From Dugong dugon (Eukaryota > Chordata > Mammalia > Sirenia > Dugongidae), in NCBI GenBank assembly GCA_030035585.1, contig CM057462.1, forward strand, positions 63,212,734 through 63,276,733: a stretch of 64,000 nucleotides of DNA, read 5' to 3'. Of this stretch, positions 31,382 to 41,824 are shown piece by piece. The notes beneath the pieces are model-generated. The model did no database searches. It was not told the origin of the DNA and worked only from the letters and a program-made list of their open reading frames with translations. Each line of letters opens with the position of its first letter. The first letter of the stretch is position 1. A program made the position numbers and the translations under genes.

Positions 31382-31386
31382 CCCTC

Positions 31387-31598
31387 AAACCAAAGCAGTT
31401 GCCTTCAAGTTGATTCCGATTCATAGTAACCCTAAAGGACACAGAGTAGAACTGCTCCATAGGGTTTCCAAGGCTTTTCCAAATCTTTATGGAAGCAGAC
31501 TGCCACATCTTTTTCCTGCAGAGTGGCTGGTGGGTTTGAACCACCAAACATTTGGTTAACAGCTGAGCACTTTAACCACTGCATCACCAGGGCCCCTG
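31387..31598 (-). mobile_element. AfroSINE, minus
   Basis: Near full length: 'AGCAGTTGCCTTCAAGTTG', 'CATAGGGTTTCCAAGGC', 'GGAAGCAGACTGCCACATC', and the reversed head 'CATCACCAGGGCCCCTGG'. It lies immediately right of the solo LTR's duplicated CCCTC. Confidence 0.92.
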
Positions 31599-31599
31599 G

Positions 31600-31725
31600 A
31601 ATAAAGTATAGGGAGGTTAATTAACTTGACAGAAGGTCATATAATTAGTAAGTGACAGAGCTTAGGTTTGCCCCCAGGCCTGTCTAACCCGGGTTCATGC
31701 ACTTAACCCCGGTACCACACCACTG
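31600..31725 (-). repeat. MIR, minus
   Basis: 'GGAGGTTAATTAACTTGACAG', 'GTCATATAATTAGTAAGTGACAG' and 'GGTTCATGCACTTAACC' fit reversed MIR. Confidence 0.75.
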
Positions 31726-32994
31726 AAAGGTAGACCCTGCTGTCTGCTTGCTATGCACTTGCTCGTTCAGACCAGCCTCAGCCAGCTTGCAGTAGCATCT
31801 ATGGAGTTGTAGAGGACTGACTGGGAGCTGGTGAGCAGGGTAGGATGGTGGGAAGCAGCAGGCGCTGGGGGTCTCTGGACCCATGATGGGGTGGGCTTGG
31901 ACTAAGGCGTGGACATCACTTAGTCACTGCAATTTGGGCTTTTCTTTTGGAAAAAGAAGTTGAGAAGAAAATGGATTGCAGTCTGTTACAGACCCAGTGG
32001 CTACAAATCATTCTGAAAATTAGCTTTCTATGGGAAAATCTATATACTAATTAACTCCATGGCCTCTCTAACGAGTTTAAGCACAATAAGGCCTCTGAAA
32101 ATATCGAGGCATTTTGCAGCTGCCTTAAATTCTACCTTGGGAGACATGCTCACAGCTCATGAGGCTGTTTGAGAGGTTCCAGAATGAAAGGGAATCTTAA
32201 ATGATTCATTTCCAAGGGCAGGAGGTGGGGAACGGTGACTTTGGTTTATTTCAGAGGGAAGTGCAAAGCTCCGGGCTTGCTCAGGATGGGTGGAGTCCCT
32301 GACTTGGTGGTCTTGGGTGGCACCTGGGTATGGCCCAATGTCTCCCACTCCTCCCGGCTCTGATCCTCCATGTGAGGACCGTGAGACTGTCACCAGGTCC
32401 ACGCAGAACAAGACTTCCTGGGACTTGGCTACGTAAACCAAGGTGGGAGTCTCCTGCCAGCGTGCTGCTGTCCTTGGAGACAGTGATGCTCAGGCAAGGG
32501 GACGTGGCAGACACATTGCTGAGAGTGATGCTGGGATACAGCCCAGCCAGCAGAGTCCCTGGGGCACTTGCTGCCACTTCACCCAAGAGATATGATCTTC
32601 TCCTGGGAGCAGGTGTAACGTCAGGAGAGATGGCCGCATGTTGCTGGAGTCCAGGGGCCCTTGGTCATGCTGGGTGGGCTCTGGAGCAGGACCCCTGGGC
32701 CCCACATGGGTGAGGCTAGGGCTACAAGGCTCCCAGGACACAGCACAGCCTCCGGGTGATGCCAAGTGAGCAGACAGGCCAGGAAGTCACTCAGTTCTCA
32801 AGATGCTGCCGCTCTGGCCGCAGACCCTCTCCTCCTCCGTGAATTTCTCTCTCCCCTGGACTTCCAGGACATGGTTGCTTTCTGGTTTTTCTCCCACCTC
32901 CCTGGTCCCCCCTTCAGAGTCTTCTTTGCTGTTCCTTCTCTTCTCCCCAATCTCATGCAGAGTGCTGCTGGCCCTGCTTGACTTCCTCCTAGAC
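31726..32994. other. unique DNA
   Basis: No confident repeat. AT-rich patch at 32020-32130 (TACTAATTAACTCC, CTAACGAGTTTAAGC) could be a small conserved element. Open frames of 90-127 codons overlap on both strands and carry no domain. Confidence 0.3.
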
Positions 32995-33840
32995 TCAGAC
33001 TCACTTTTATAATGGCCCCCAACATCTCCACTTAGATGTCTAACAGCCGTCTCAAATCAACACATCCTTCCAGCTGCTCAAGCCGAAAAAGAAAGTAGGC
33101 GACCTCCTCGACCCCAATCAATCAAGAAGCCCGTTTGACTCTTCCTTGCGAATGTGGCCAGGATCTGACAACTTCTCACCACTTCTACTGCCCAGATACC
33201 CATGGGCACACTCTGGTCCCGTCTCTCACCTGGATTCTTGCAACAGGCTTAACTGATGGCACTTCTTCCACCCTTAACCCCTACGATGGATTTCAACCCA
33301 GAAGCCACAGAGAACCTTTCAAATACAAGTTAGATCGTAATTTTCCTGTGCTCATCATCTTGCAATGGCTCCCCCTATCAAGGCCAAAGTAAAAGTCTTT
33401 GCAAAGGCCTAAAAAGCCCCAGTGATAGCTGCCCCCACCCACTGCCCTGTGATGACCCCCTCCTCTTCTCTAGTGCCTCTCCCCCTCCTCACTGCTCCAG
33501 CCACCGGCCTCCTGGTTCCCTGGATGTGCCAGATTCACTCCCACCTCAGGGCCTTTTCAGCTCACGCTCCACTGCCTGGAACACTCTTCCCCAGATATCC
33601 TCCCTCTGCTACTTTTTCAGTGAGGTCCACACTGGCTTCCAGCTTTACACTGCAATCCCCACCCCAGCCCATGGCAGGCACTGTCAACCCCTCTTCCAGC
33701 TTTACCACTTCTCACTTGCTCTTACTTTGTGTATTGACTACATATTTTGTTTTATTGCCCTTCACTTCCAGCTAGAGCACTCTCTTCATGGGGGCAGGAC
33801 TCTGTTCTCTTCCCCGAGGAAGCCCCAGTGCCTGTCCATA
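32995..33840 (+). repeat. L2 LINE 3' part, plus, about 850 bases
   Basis: Long, continuous L2: 'CAACATCTCCACTTAGATGTC', 'CCTTCCAGCTGCTCAAGCCG', 'CTTGCAATGGCTCCCCCTATC', 'CTCAGGGCCTTTTCAGC', 'CTGCCTGGAACACTCTTCCCC', 'GGGGGCAGGACTCTG'. It holds the L2 3' region; the reverse transcriptase part lies beyond the truncation. No reading frame survives. Confidence 0.88.
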
Positions 33841-33864
33841 GTGAACATCAAGACTGATCTGTTC

Positions 33865-33945
33865 AATGATTATTGTTTCTTAGCTTCTATGAGCCTTGGC
33901 ATCTTCATCTGTAAAAGCGGCTTATTTTGAGGACTAAATAATGTA
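33865..33945 (+). repeat. MIR-like core, plus
   Basis: 'GAGCCTTGGCATCTTCATCTG' and 'AAAAGCGGCTTATTTTGAGG' resemble the MIR core; short. Confidence 0.45.
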
Positions 33946-34242
33946 TTCAAACATCCCACACTAGTGCCAGCATCTGTAGGGTTTTGGCAGTGTCCACCCC
34001 TTTCCCGAGAGAGAGAGACTTGATTTCTCTCTGAGGTCTCTGCCTTATTTCAGATACTCCTGATGTTTTGGCTGCTTTGATTATCTGTGGGAAAATGGCA
34101 TTTGAGTCTCTGTGGTGGGCAGGGCAGGCAGTGTCTGTGGCCCCTGAGCTCTTCCTCTGGAACTTCACTCTTGCCTGTCATAAGCCCAGTGGGAAGATTT
34201 CCCTAGGAGCATTTGTTTTCTTGGTCCCTGTGGTCATAGCTA
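33946..34242. other. unique DNA
   Basis: No recognisable repeat or coding signal in this short interval. Confidence 0.3.
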
Positions 34243-34462
34243 AGGAACCCTTGTGGCACAGTGGTTAAGCTCTTGACTGCTAACCAAAAGGTTGGCTGTT
34301 CAAATCCACCAGCCTCTCCATGGAGAAAGATATAACAGTCTACTTCCATAAAGATTTACAGCTTTGGAAACTCTATGGGGGCAGTTCTACTCTGTCCTAT
34401 AGGGTCACTATGAGTTGGAATCAACTCAATGGTAGTCAGTTTGGTTTGGGGGTTTTGGTACT
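34243..34462 (+). mobile_element. AfroSINE, plus, full length
   Basis: AAGGAACCCTTGTGGCACAG head, GGCTGTTCAAATCCACC, 'GATATAACAGTCTACTTCC', GGGTCACTATGAGTTGG and a T/G-rich tail GTTTGGTTTGGGGGTTTTGG. Confidence 0.93.
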
Positions 34463-34511
34463 TTATTCCCCTAAAGAGGAAAATCAGGATAAGAATCATT
34501 ACCAATGATTA

Positions 34512-34604
34512 TGAACAAGACATGTGACCAGGCAGCATTTCGTTCTGTTATACATACGACGGCCATGAATCGAAGCCAACTGCATGACAACAACAACAGC
34601 AACA
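34512..34604 (+). mobile_element. RTE 3' end, severely 5'-truncated, plus
   Basis: 'GCATTTCGTTCTGTTATACATACG', 'CCATGAATCGAAGCCAAC' and (CAA) repeats match the last 90 bases of the RTE copies. Typical of incomplete LINE reverse transcription. Confidence 0.8.
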
Positions 34605-35207
34605 TGGTCATAGACACAGTATTAAACAGGCGGTGAGGGGAAGCACAGGCTCATGCTTGTCCTGCAGACTCCCAGAGAGAAAAACCTGTAATGGTGAGGG
34701 AAACGCGATAGGACCTTAGGAGAAATTTGCTTCATAAATAGTGACACAGATGATTTTAATGGTTAGCAAGGGAGAATTAGGAAGGAGCAATGAGATATAC
34801 AATGAGAACAATTTACTCTTATCAAAAAGCTTGCAACCACAGAGCTGATGTTTTCCCAGCGAAGGTATGCATAATGAAGGCGTTGGTTTTTTCTTTTATA
34901 TTATTGTTGTTACGTGGCAAGTCTAAATAAACTTTTTCCCTCAAAATTACAACACGAAAAATAAACAGCGACACAGAAATCATAGTCCTATTTGTTCTGT
35001 GACAGTATAAATATTATTCTTTTTCCATCAAGATGGAAATAAAAGCAAACAAGAACTAGGCAGAACTGTGAGGGGCTGAACAGGAGTCACCCGTGGACAG
35101 GAAGGGTACCAAGTATGCCTGGCTCTGCCCTCCGGCTCTACTTAAAAAAAAAACGGAAATTTAGTTGGATTATGACTACGACTATATCCTGAGCAAATGG
35201 GGATGCA
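34605..35207. other. unique, partly conserved-looking DNA
   Basis: Repeat-free. The part at 34690-35030 is AT-rich with GAAACGCGATAGG, 'CATAAATAGTGACACAGATG' and 'AACACGAAAAATAAACAGCG'. It might be regulatory; no coding signal. Confidence 0.3.
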
Positions 35208-35290
35208 AGGATCCCTGTTGGTACACTGGTTAAGCGCTTGGCTGCTAACTGCAAGGTTGGTAGTTCAAATCTACCCAGCAGCTGAGGACT
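35208..35290 (+). mobile_element. AfroSINE head, plus, 3'-truncated
   Basis: AGGATCCCTGTTGGTACAC, GCGCTTGGCTGCTAACTGC and GGTAGTTCAAATCTACC form a complete tRNA-like head, but the body stops after 'CAGCAGCTGAGGACTAC'. Loss of the 3' part is unusual for a TPRT insertion and probably reflects a later deletion. A TC-rich run (35305-35345) follows. Confidence 0.85.
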
Positions 35291-35384
35291 ACAATCAGCC
35301 GCTTGAGTTTTCTTTCTCTCCTCCCCTCCCTTCCCTCCTCCCCTGTCTTCTTCTTCAAAATATGATAGTGTGATGTACTACCTT

Positions 35385-35650
35385 GTGCTCGATGCTTGGG
35401 ATTCAAAGACAAACAAGACAAGATCTTTGATCTCGAATAGCTTTAGTCTTGTGGGAGGGACATGTATGTGAACCAACAACCATAGTCTATAATAGATGTT
35501 TGTGCAGAGTTCTAGGAAAACTCGGGCGGGAAGGTCTTGGGAAGGCTTCACAGAGGAAGTGATATCCTAGCTGGAGCTGGAGGGATGGGTGGTTGGGGGC
35601 TGTGAAGGTTTCTAGGAAGAAAGAATGGCAGATACAAAGGCATGGAGGTT
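35385..35650 (+). repeat. fragment of unnamed ancient repeat
   Basis: 'GGATTCAAAGACAAACAAGACAAG', 'GGGAAGGCTTCACAGAGGAAGTG' and 'AGATACAAAGGCATGG' match modules of 20335-20965 in the same order. Confidence 0.5.
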
Positions 35651-36464
35651 AAGTTTATGCATTTAGTTTCTGTGTGTATATGTGTGGAGGTGGGTGCTGA
35701 AGAGGTGGGCATATGAACGGGGACAGCCCTGCCCTCTGCCTCAGGAAGAGTTAGTCTGTGTTCCCCGTGGTTTCCTCACTGCTAAAATGAAACCATCGTC
35801 ATGGAGGGAACTCTGCTCCTTGGAGGGCTCTGAGTGGAAGCAAAGGGCCCTGGCCATAGCTCTAGGGCTGTCTCTGTCCCCAGAACAGACAAGAGTGAAC
35901 TGGGCTTTCCCCTTCACTGGGCTTCCCTCTCTTGGGGCCGTAGTAGATCCATGCTAGGTGCATAGGATGCACCTAGCCACACAAGGACACCATCCAGGTC
36001 TTTGATCCTAGAAGAAGACTTCATTTAGTGGTGGTCTCCTGAGACCTGGGAGAATTTTGCTGGGTTCACTAGGTATAGGCTGGACCATCCGTGAGCTGGC
36101 TGCTTCCACAGGTGGGGAGCTAGGCCAGCTTAGTGGATCTTGATCCTGAGTGGGTAAGGGGTTTGCCCACCTCCTGGAGCCCCCTCCCAAGGCCAAGCCC
36201 AGGAGTGGTTCAGGGCAGGGGCCCAGAACACTCAGAGGCCTCTAGGACTGGGTCCCAGCCTGGCACGTGCCTGTTGACTTCTCTGTAGTGGCGGCAAGAA
36301 AAAGAAAGAGAACCTTGAGTGTCTGACCTCCCTTCTCCTCAGGCGTGGGCCCTGAGCCCTGGGGAGTTGCTGCCGGAGCCCTGAGTGCAGCTGAGCCCAG
36401 GAATCATCGGGCTGGAGAGGTGACTTTTTCCTTTTCTGACCAGTGAGGGATCTATGACCAGCAA
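35651..36464. other. unique DNA, GC-rich
   Basis: No recognisable repeat. Short open frames without domain on both strands. Confidence 0.3.
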
Positions 36465-37310
36465 AGTTCATGGCACTGGCATCACTAAGGGGTGCAGGGG
36501 GAGTGGACCACACCAGGTAACACTGTCAGAGGGGGTGACACAAAAATGACTGTCTATTAAAGAATCCCTGTAATTAGTTACAGCAACAAAAACATTTTTT
36601 ATAAGCTCAGCTTACATGTATTAATACACCTACAAGGCTAAAACTCTATGCTAATTTACTTTTTGAAAATTTTAACATACTCTGGTCGGAGCTGTCATTG
36701 TTACCCAATTACTCTGATGCTTCGAATCACATGGTCTTGTCTGCATGTGCTACAAGCACATACTATTGTTTTCTTTGCTGCTGTTTTTATAGTCGCTGAT
36801 TTTGTCAAATTTTCTGGTGTTTTAGCTACAATATAGTGGTAATTACTATTTGTGAGCCTATATCAATAACTTTTTGAGAATGAAGTGGTAATTAAAGGAA
36901 AAGAAGGAGTGATATATAGGAATTATGATTTATAAGTAATGTTAGTATAAAGGAGCCCTGTCGGTGCAGTGGTTAAGAGCTTGGCTGCTAACCAAAAGTC
37001 TGGCAGTATGAATCCAACAGCAGCTCCCTGGAAACCCTATGGGGCACTTGTACTCTGTCCTATGGGGTTGCTACGAGTCGGAATCGACTCCATAGCAATT
37101 TTTTTTTTTTTTTTTTTTTTTTAGTACAAAACACATTACTAAAGATTCTGTATGGTTTGGTACAAGAGGAAGTCCATGAGAGAGGGTGACATCATGAGTT
37201 ACCATAGTGGATGACACCAACCCTAGTGACACCACTGATCCACAGTCATTGCAATGAGATCTGAGGACTGCCATGCTCAGGATAAAGGACTGGGAGAAGG
37301 CTGAGGTGTG
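36465..37310. repeat. possible unassigned repeat around an AfroSINE
   Basis: Words of the type GGCACTGGCATCACTAAGG (36470-36488), GGGGGTGACAC (36530-36540), GGATGACACCAACCC (37209-37223) and GTGACACCACTG (37227-37238) recur either side of an AT-rich middle and an inserted AfroSINE. This suggests one moderately repeated, unnamed element, but it cannot be proved from a single locus. Confidence 0.3.
36952..37120 (+). mobile_element. AfroSINE, plus, with long T tail
   Basis: GGAGCCCTGTCGGTGCAG head, GTTGCTACGAGTCGGAATCGAC 3' end (37068-37089), then an unbroken run of about 24 T (37099-37122). The duplication is TTAGTATAAA (36942-36951) and TTAGTACAAA (37121-37130), one mismatch. The sense-strand tail is oligo(T), not oligo(A). 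Confidence 0.93.
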
Positions 37311-37312
37311 GC

Positions 37313-38155
37313 GCTATGGATTGAATTGTGTCTTCCAAAGAGATATGTTGAAGTCCTACAGGTGAACATGACCTTGTTTCAAAATGAGGTCATTGAAGAT
37401 GTTATCAGTTAAGATAATACATAGTCGTGATGGAGTAGGGTAGGTTCTAATCCAGTATCTTGTATTTGTTAATAAGTTATTTTGTTAATAAATTATTGTT
37501 AGCTGACATGGAGTTGGCCCCTAATTCATGGTGAGCCCATGTACAACGGAAGGATATGCTACCCAGTTCTGAGTCATTCCTGTGATTTGTTGTGGGTCAG
37601 ACCATTGTGATTCATAGGGTTTTCACTGGCTGATTTTTCAGAGTGGATCATCAGGTCTTTCTTCCTAGTCCCTATTAGTCTAGAAGCTCCACTGAAACCT
37701 CGTTCAGCATCACTGCAACACACAAGCCTCCACTGATGAGTGGTGGCTGTTCATGAGGTACATTGGCTGGGAATGGAACCTGGCTCTCCTGCATTAAAGG
37801 CAAAAATTCTACCTCTCAACCACCACTGCCCCTATTAGCCAATATGAGTGGAACAGTGTCTTTATAAAGAGAAGAAGAGACACAAAGTGAGGCACAGAGG
37901 GATGATGATCATGTGAAGATGGAGGCAGAGATTGATGTGATCTACAAACAAGGAACTCCAAGAATCGCCGGCTGTCACCAGAAGCTAGGAGAGAAGCATA
38001 GAACAGATTCTCCCTCAGAGCCCTCAGAAGGAATCAACATGGCTGACACCCTGACTTTGGACTCCTAACCTCCAGAACTGCTAGACAATAAATCTCAGTT
38101 CTTAAAAGCCTCTCATGTTGTGGTACTTTTTTCTGGAAACCCCAGGAAACTAAGA
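37313..38155 (+). mobile_element. MLT1-like LTR, plus, interrupted
   Basis: Left: 'ATGGATTGAATTGTGTCTTCC', 'CAGTATCTTGTATTTG'. Right (from about 37836): 'AATATGAGTGGAACAGTG', 'GATCATGTGAAGATGGAGGC', 'CTCCAGAACTGCTAGACAATAAAT', 'AAACTAAGA'. A tRNA-Gly-headed SINE lies in the middle. Confidence 0.85.
37497..37835 (-). mobile_element. tRNA-Gly-headed SINE, minus, nested in MLT1
   Basis: The reverse strand starts GGGGCAGTGGTGGTTGAG, reads through a tRNA-Gly-like head to 'CCATTCCCAGCCAATGTACC', then the RTE-like body 'CAGTGGAGCTTCTAGACTAATAGG' and 'AAAATCAGCCAGTGAAAACCC', and an RTE-like end 'GGGGCCAACTCCATGTCAGC'. Full-length copy of the family. Confidence 0.85.
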
Positions 38156-38239
38156 CCTGGAGTTTGGCACTCAACAAGCACCGGCTGGTGGTAGTGAGAA
38201 GCCCCAGGAACTCAGGGGCTTCTGCTTTTTTACCATTAT

Positions 38240-38525
38240 CCAGCGCAGAGCCACATGCATAGTAAACCAGGTGCCATCAATTCCACTTGGAACTCTTGGT
38301 GATCTGACATTTGTCAGGATAGAACTGTGCTCCATAGGGTTTTCAATGGCTGATTTGTTGGAAGTAGATCACCAGATCTTTCTTCTGAGGTGCCTCTAGG
38401 TGCACTCAAACTTCCAATCTTTCGGCTAGCAGCCGAGTGCTTTAACTATTTGCATCACCCATGAACTCCACATGCACAGTAGGTGCTTGGTAAATATTTA
38501 TTAAACGGATGAATGAATGATTTAA
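38240..38525 (+). repeat. L2 3' terminus, plus, split by AfroSINE
   Basis: 'CAGCGCAGAGCCACATGCATAG' before the SINE and 'AGTAGGTGCTTGGTAAATATTTATTAAA' (split over the insertion) match the L2 3' end, followed by the (GAAT) terminal repeat. Confidence 0.75.
38265..38467 (-). mobile_element. AfroSINE, minus, nested in L2
   Basis: 14-base duplication CCACATGCATAGTA (38251-38264) and CCACATGCACAGTA (38468-38481), one mismatch. 'GCTGATTTGTTGGAAGTAGATC' and the reversed head 'GCATCACCCATGAACTCC' show the long-middle subfamily. Confidence 0.93.
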
Positions 38526-38894
38526 TGGTGCTGACTGACTGCTTCCTTCTTTCCACCTCCTCCAGTGATTCTCAGTTTAAACTCAGGATCTCAGTCTCAA
38601 CCCAGTCTGCTTCTCTGAAGTTGAGTCTGGTATGGCCTTTCCGAGGAGCCAGGCTCAGGGTCCAGTCCTCTTTCCGACCTCCTTGTCCAAGGCCAAAGTC
38701 AAGGTCATTCATGTCCAGAATGGACCTCCGACCTATTTCTTATTGAAGATTCCCCATATTGTTCCTTCATGAGCAAAGAGAATTGAGACACCACAGATTC
38801 CCTTTCCATATCAGAGGCCATGGCGTTCCTGGCAGACTAGGCACTCTAAAGAAGCCCAACTGCAGCCTGACAGGGAGGAGGAACAGCTCATGGT
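38526..38894. other. unique DNA
   Basis: No recognisable repeat or exon. Confidence 0.3.
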
Positions 38895-38995
38895 GTAATC
38901 ATTGCCCCATTGTGTAGACAAGGACACCAAGCCTTGGAGAAACTAATTGACTTGCTCAGAGTCACTTAACCTGTAAGGAGTGACTGGCTAATAAT
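38895..38995 (-). repeat. MIR-like, minus
   Basis: 'GCCCCATTGTGTAGACAAGGAC', 'CCAAGCCTTGGAGAAAC' and 'CAGAGTCACTTAACCTG' resemble reversed MIR core. Confidence 0.55.
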
Positions 38996-39224
38996 GGCTC
39001 TAATGTGCTGGCTAAGTACGTGGGAGTTAGTTGCTCCAGTGTGGATTCTGGCTCCAGCACTTCAGCTCTCTGAGCAGGGATGGACTACCCAATAAGCAAG
39101 GTATGCACGGGCTTAATTGTGCTTACTTACTAATCTGTAGTGCACAGTTTCACATGCAAAATTGTGTGAAGTGCTTAGAAAGGTATTTGGAGTCTAGAGA
39201 ATGCTCACTAAATGTTGGCTGTTC

Positions 39225-40055
39225 GTATCATTTGCTGTGCACTTACTACGGCCCAGGCCTAGAGCTAACTTTTTTTTTTAATCGTACTTTAGATGAAGGT
39301 TTACTGAACAAACTAGCTTCTCATTAAACAGTACATATATTGTTTCATGACATTGGTTAACAACCGCATGCATGACATGTCGGTATTCTCCCTTCTCAAC
39401 CTTGGGTTCCCTGTTACCAGCTTTCCTGTTCCCTCCTACCTTCTAGTCCTTGCCCCTGGGCTGGTGTGCCCCTTTAGTCTCATTTTGTCCTATGGGTCTG
39501 TCTAATCTTTGACTAAAAGGTGAATTTCCGAGTGACTTCATTACTGAGCTAAAAGGGTGTCCAGGGGCCATACTCTTGGGGTTTCTCTAGTCTCTGTCAG
39601 GCCAGAAAGTCTTGTCTTTTTTTTTTAGTTAGAATTTTGTTCTACATTTTTCTCCAGCTCTGTCCAGGACCCTCTATTGTGATCCCTGTCAGAGCAGTCA
39701 GTGGCGCTAGCCGGGCACCGTCTAGCTGTACTGGACTCAGCCTGGTGGAGGCCATAGTAGTTGTGATCTGTCTTTCCCTTGTGTCTTTAGTTCTCTTCAT
39801 TCTCCCTTGCTCCCGAAGGGGTGAGACCAGTGGAGTATCTTAGATGGCTGCTCACAGGCTTTTAAGACCCCAGACATAGAGCTGGTATTTTACTAGAGTT
39901 ATCTCATTGAATCCTAATAACACATCTATGGAGTCTTACAGGTGAGGCCACGGAGGTCTAGAGAGATGATGTAACTTACCCCAAACCACAGAGTTAGCTC
40001 AAGCACAGTGGGGACAGGTGTGGACTTAGCTCCTTCTGACTCCAGAGCTTATCTT
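39225..40055 (-). repeat. MIR, minus, split by L1 3' end
   Basis: Left: 'TGCTGTGCACTTACTACGGCCC'. Right (from 39884): 'GTTATCTCATTGAATCCTAATAAC', 'GGTGAGGCCACGGAGG', 'GATGATGTAACTTACCCC'. The insert lies where MIR would run on continuously. Confidence 0.75.
39267..39876 (-). mobile_element. L1 3' untranslated end, minus, 5'-truncated
   Basis: Starts with a T run (reverse of the poly-A tail), then 'CGTACTTTAGATGAAGG' and ends 'GGCTTTTAAGACCCCAGAC'. TAGAGCT flanks it at 39260-39266 and 39877-39883, a likely 7-base duplication. The same sequence reappears at 59412-60325, longer at its right end, which shows it is the 3' end of one LINE family, in sense ending '...GTAC(A/G)AT' plus poly-A. Assignment to L1 is by recall. 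Confidence 0.65.
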
Positions 40056-40249
40056 CTTATGGAGCTCGTGGAGTGTTCAATCAGGAACTTTTTATTCCCA
40101 CTCAAATGCCTGCCAGTCCCCTGGAAAAATAACTCCCAGCATAGACAACGGACAGAACAAAGGGTCCACAGGAAAGGCAGTGGTCTGTCAGCATCAGGGG
40201 CTGCTGTGGCGCGCAGGCCCGCCTGAGCTTTGCAGGTTAGCCAGCCCGG

Positions 40250-40340
40250 CTGGGATTGTGGAGCCAGGCTCGGAGCAGAGCCCCAGCGGCCCCTCCCCAG
40301 CAGCGCAGGCAGCAGGAACAGCAATAGCAGCAGCAAGGCT
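40250..40340. repeat. (CAG/GCA)-rich patch
   Basis: CAGCAGCGCAGGCAGCAGG followed by AGCAATAGCAGCAGC; imperfect triplet repeat. No coding support. Confidence 0.6.
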
Positions 40341-40760
40341 TCTTTTTTAAGTTAAATGTTGCGTGGAAGTCATTGCTTCAGCAATTACCTCTGAAACCCA
40401 TTGTTTCCTCAGCCCCATTAACATGTCAGATCCTGGCAGCCTCTGACGGGGCAAACACCCCTCGGAGGGCTGCAATTCAATTTAAGGATCGCCTCCCCTG
40501 CACACACAGCCTCTGAGCCGGCCCATCTCCAGATTTCACCAAACTGAGGAGAGAGTCTCAGGGCGCAGTTTGATCATGCTGCTTCCTAAATTAAAAACAA
40601 AATCGTAAGTGTTAAACATCTTTAACAAGTCATTAAGCCCCAGCCATAATCCAGAAAAAGTCCCTTAATGAGTGATGACATATGTTGTGAGCACAGTTAC
40701 CTCCTAATGTTGGATGCTGAGATGTGTGATGAAATGGGGCAGCACTCAGAAGGGATGGGT
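40341..40760. promoter_or_regulatory. candidate conserved noncoding block
   Basis: Over 400 repeat-free bases with AGCAATTACC, CCATTAACATG, 'GCAATTCAATTTAAGGATCG', TAAATTAAAAAC and CCTTAATGAG. ATTA/TTAA cores are scattered between GC words, unlike its GC-rich right flank. Enhancer-like texture; inference only. Confidence 0.4.
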
Positions 40761-41400
40761 CACCGCTAATGGGGGGATAATTCGAGGCTGTTGGGCTGAG
40801 GACCCTGGGCGCTGGGGAGGCAGCTGGAGCCAGGAGGCCAGGCCGTTCTCTCCTGGACGGACCAGTCCTCCTCCTCTCCACCCCTGGGCCACTCTGCCCT
40901 CCTCACAGGTACAATTCTGCCCGAGGCTCCGCCCCTTGGTCTGCTGAGTCCAGAGTTAGGTGTCCCCACATCTGTCTGACTGTGGGCCCTCCCAACTCCC
41001 CCTGTGTCCCAGCCCAGGTCTCTGGACTCTTGAACTAATCTGGCATTTTCTCCCAGTCCTGCTCGACTCTGCCTGTCGGCTTCCCTGTCTGCTGCCCATC
41101 CCTCTAGTCTCAGGACCCTGCCTTTGCTCACCTGTTCACACGTTGAGGTCCCTACCTGCTGCCTGGGCCTTTATCTACTTTGTGTCTCAGAATCCCCTGC
41201 TCGGTGCTCTGGCCCCCGGCTGGCCACCACTGGAACTCCTATATGCAGACCACCCCACCGGCCTCTCTGATGGCCATTTCAGACAAGTGAAGAGACTAAC
41301 TAGCTGCCCCTCACCAGTTCTCGATTCTCAGGAGAGAGAGTATGACTGGTCAGACTTGCGTCTTGTGACCACCCCAAGTTCATCATCACCCACAGGGTGA
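40761..41400. other. unique DNA, GC-rich, no gene supported
   Basis: Plus-strand frame 40960-41400 (146 codons) and minus frame 40766-41131 (121 codons) overlap in antiphase, with no domain. No CpG-island density is apparent. Confidence 0.35.
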
Positions 41401-41410
41401 TGAACAGTCG

Positions 41411-41632
41411 CCAAAGAAAACCAAAACCAAAGCAGCTGCTGTCAATCTGCCTGGGACTCATGGTGACCCCATGCGTGTCAGAGTAGAACTGTGATCCATA
41501 GGGTTTTCAATGGCTAACTTTTCAGAAGTAGATCACCAGGCCTTTCTTCCGAGGTGCCTCTGGATAGACGCAAACCACCAACCTTTTGTTTAGCAGCTGA
41601 GCACGTTAACTGTTTGCACCACCGAGGGACTC
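41411..41632 (-). mobile_element. AfroSINE, minus, full length
   Basis: AACCAAAACCAAAGCAGCTGC (reverse T/G tail), 'CATAGGGTTTTCAATGGC', 'CAGAAGTAGATCACCAGGCC' and the reversed head 'GCACCACCGAGGGACTCCC'. Long-middle subfamily. Confidence 0.93.
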
Positions 41633-41824
41633 CCCCCTCAGACAAAAGCACTTCTTTTTTCCAATCTGGACTTCTGTAACTTTAGCCCCACACGTTTCAA
41701 CCACCCTAAATCCTTCTCCTTGCTGGGTCTTGCTTCTGTGGGCTTCTCTTCACAGACCACTGTGGGATTGCAACTTTTCTTCAGCTGCAGGATGCCCTCC
41801 CCACTAAGCCCCTTAAGACAAGGA

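Noticed and set aside
37313..38155. Processed pseudogene
   Set aside because: The AATAAA-like 'GACAATAAAT' near the end is part of the MLT1 LTR, not an mRNA tail.
40761..41130. CpG island or promoter
   Set aside because: GC-rich but CpG dinucleotides are not dense; no exon or TATA/initiator context follows.
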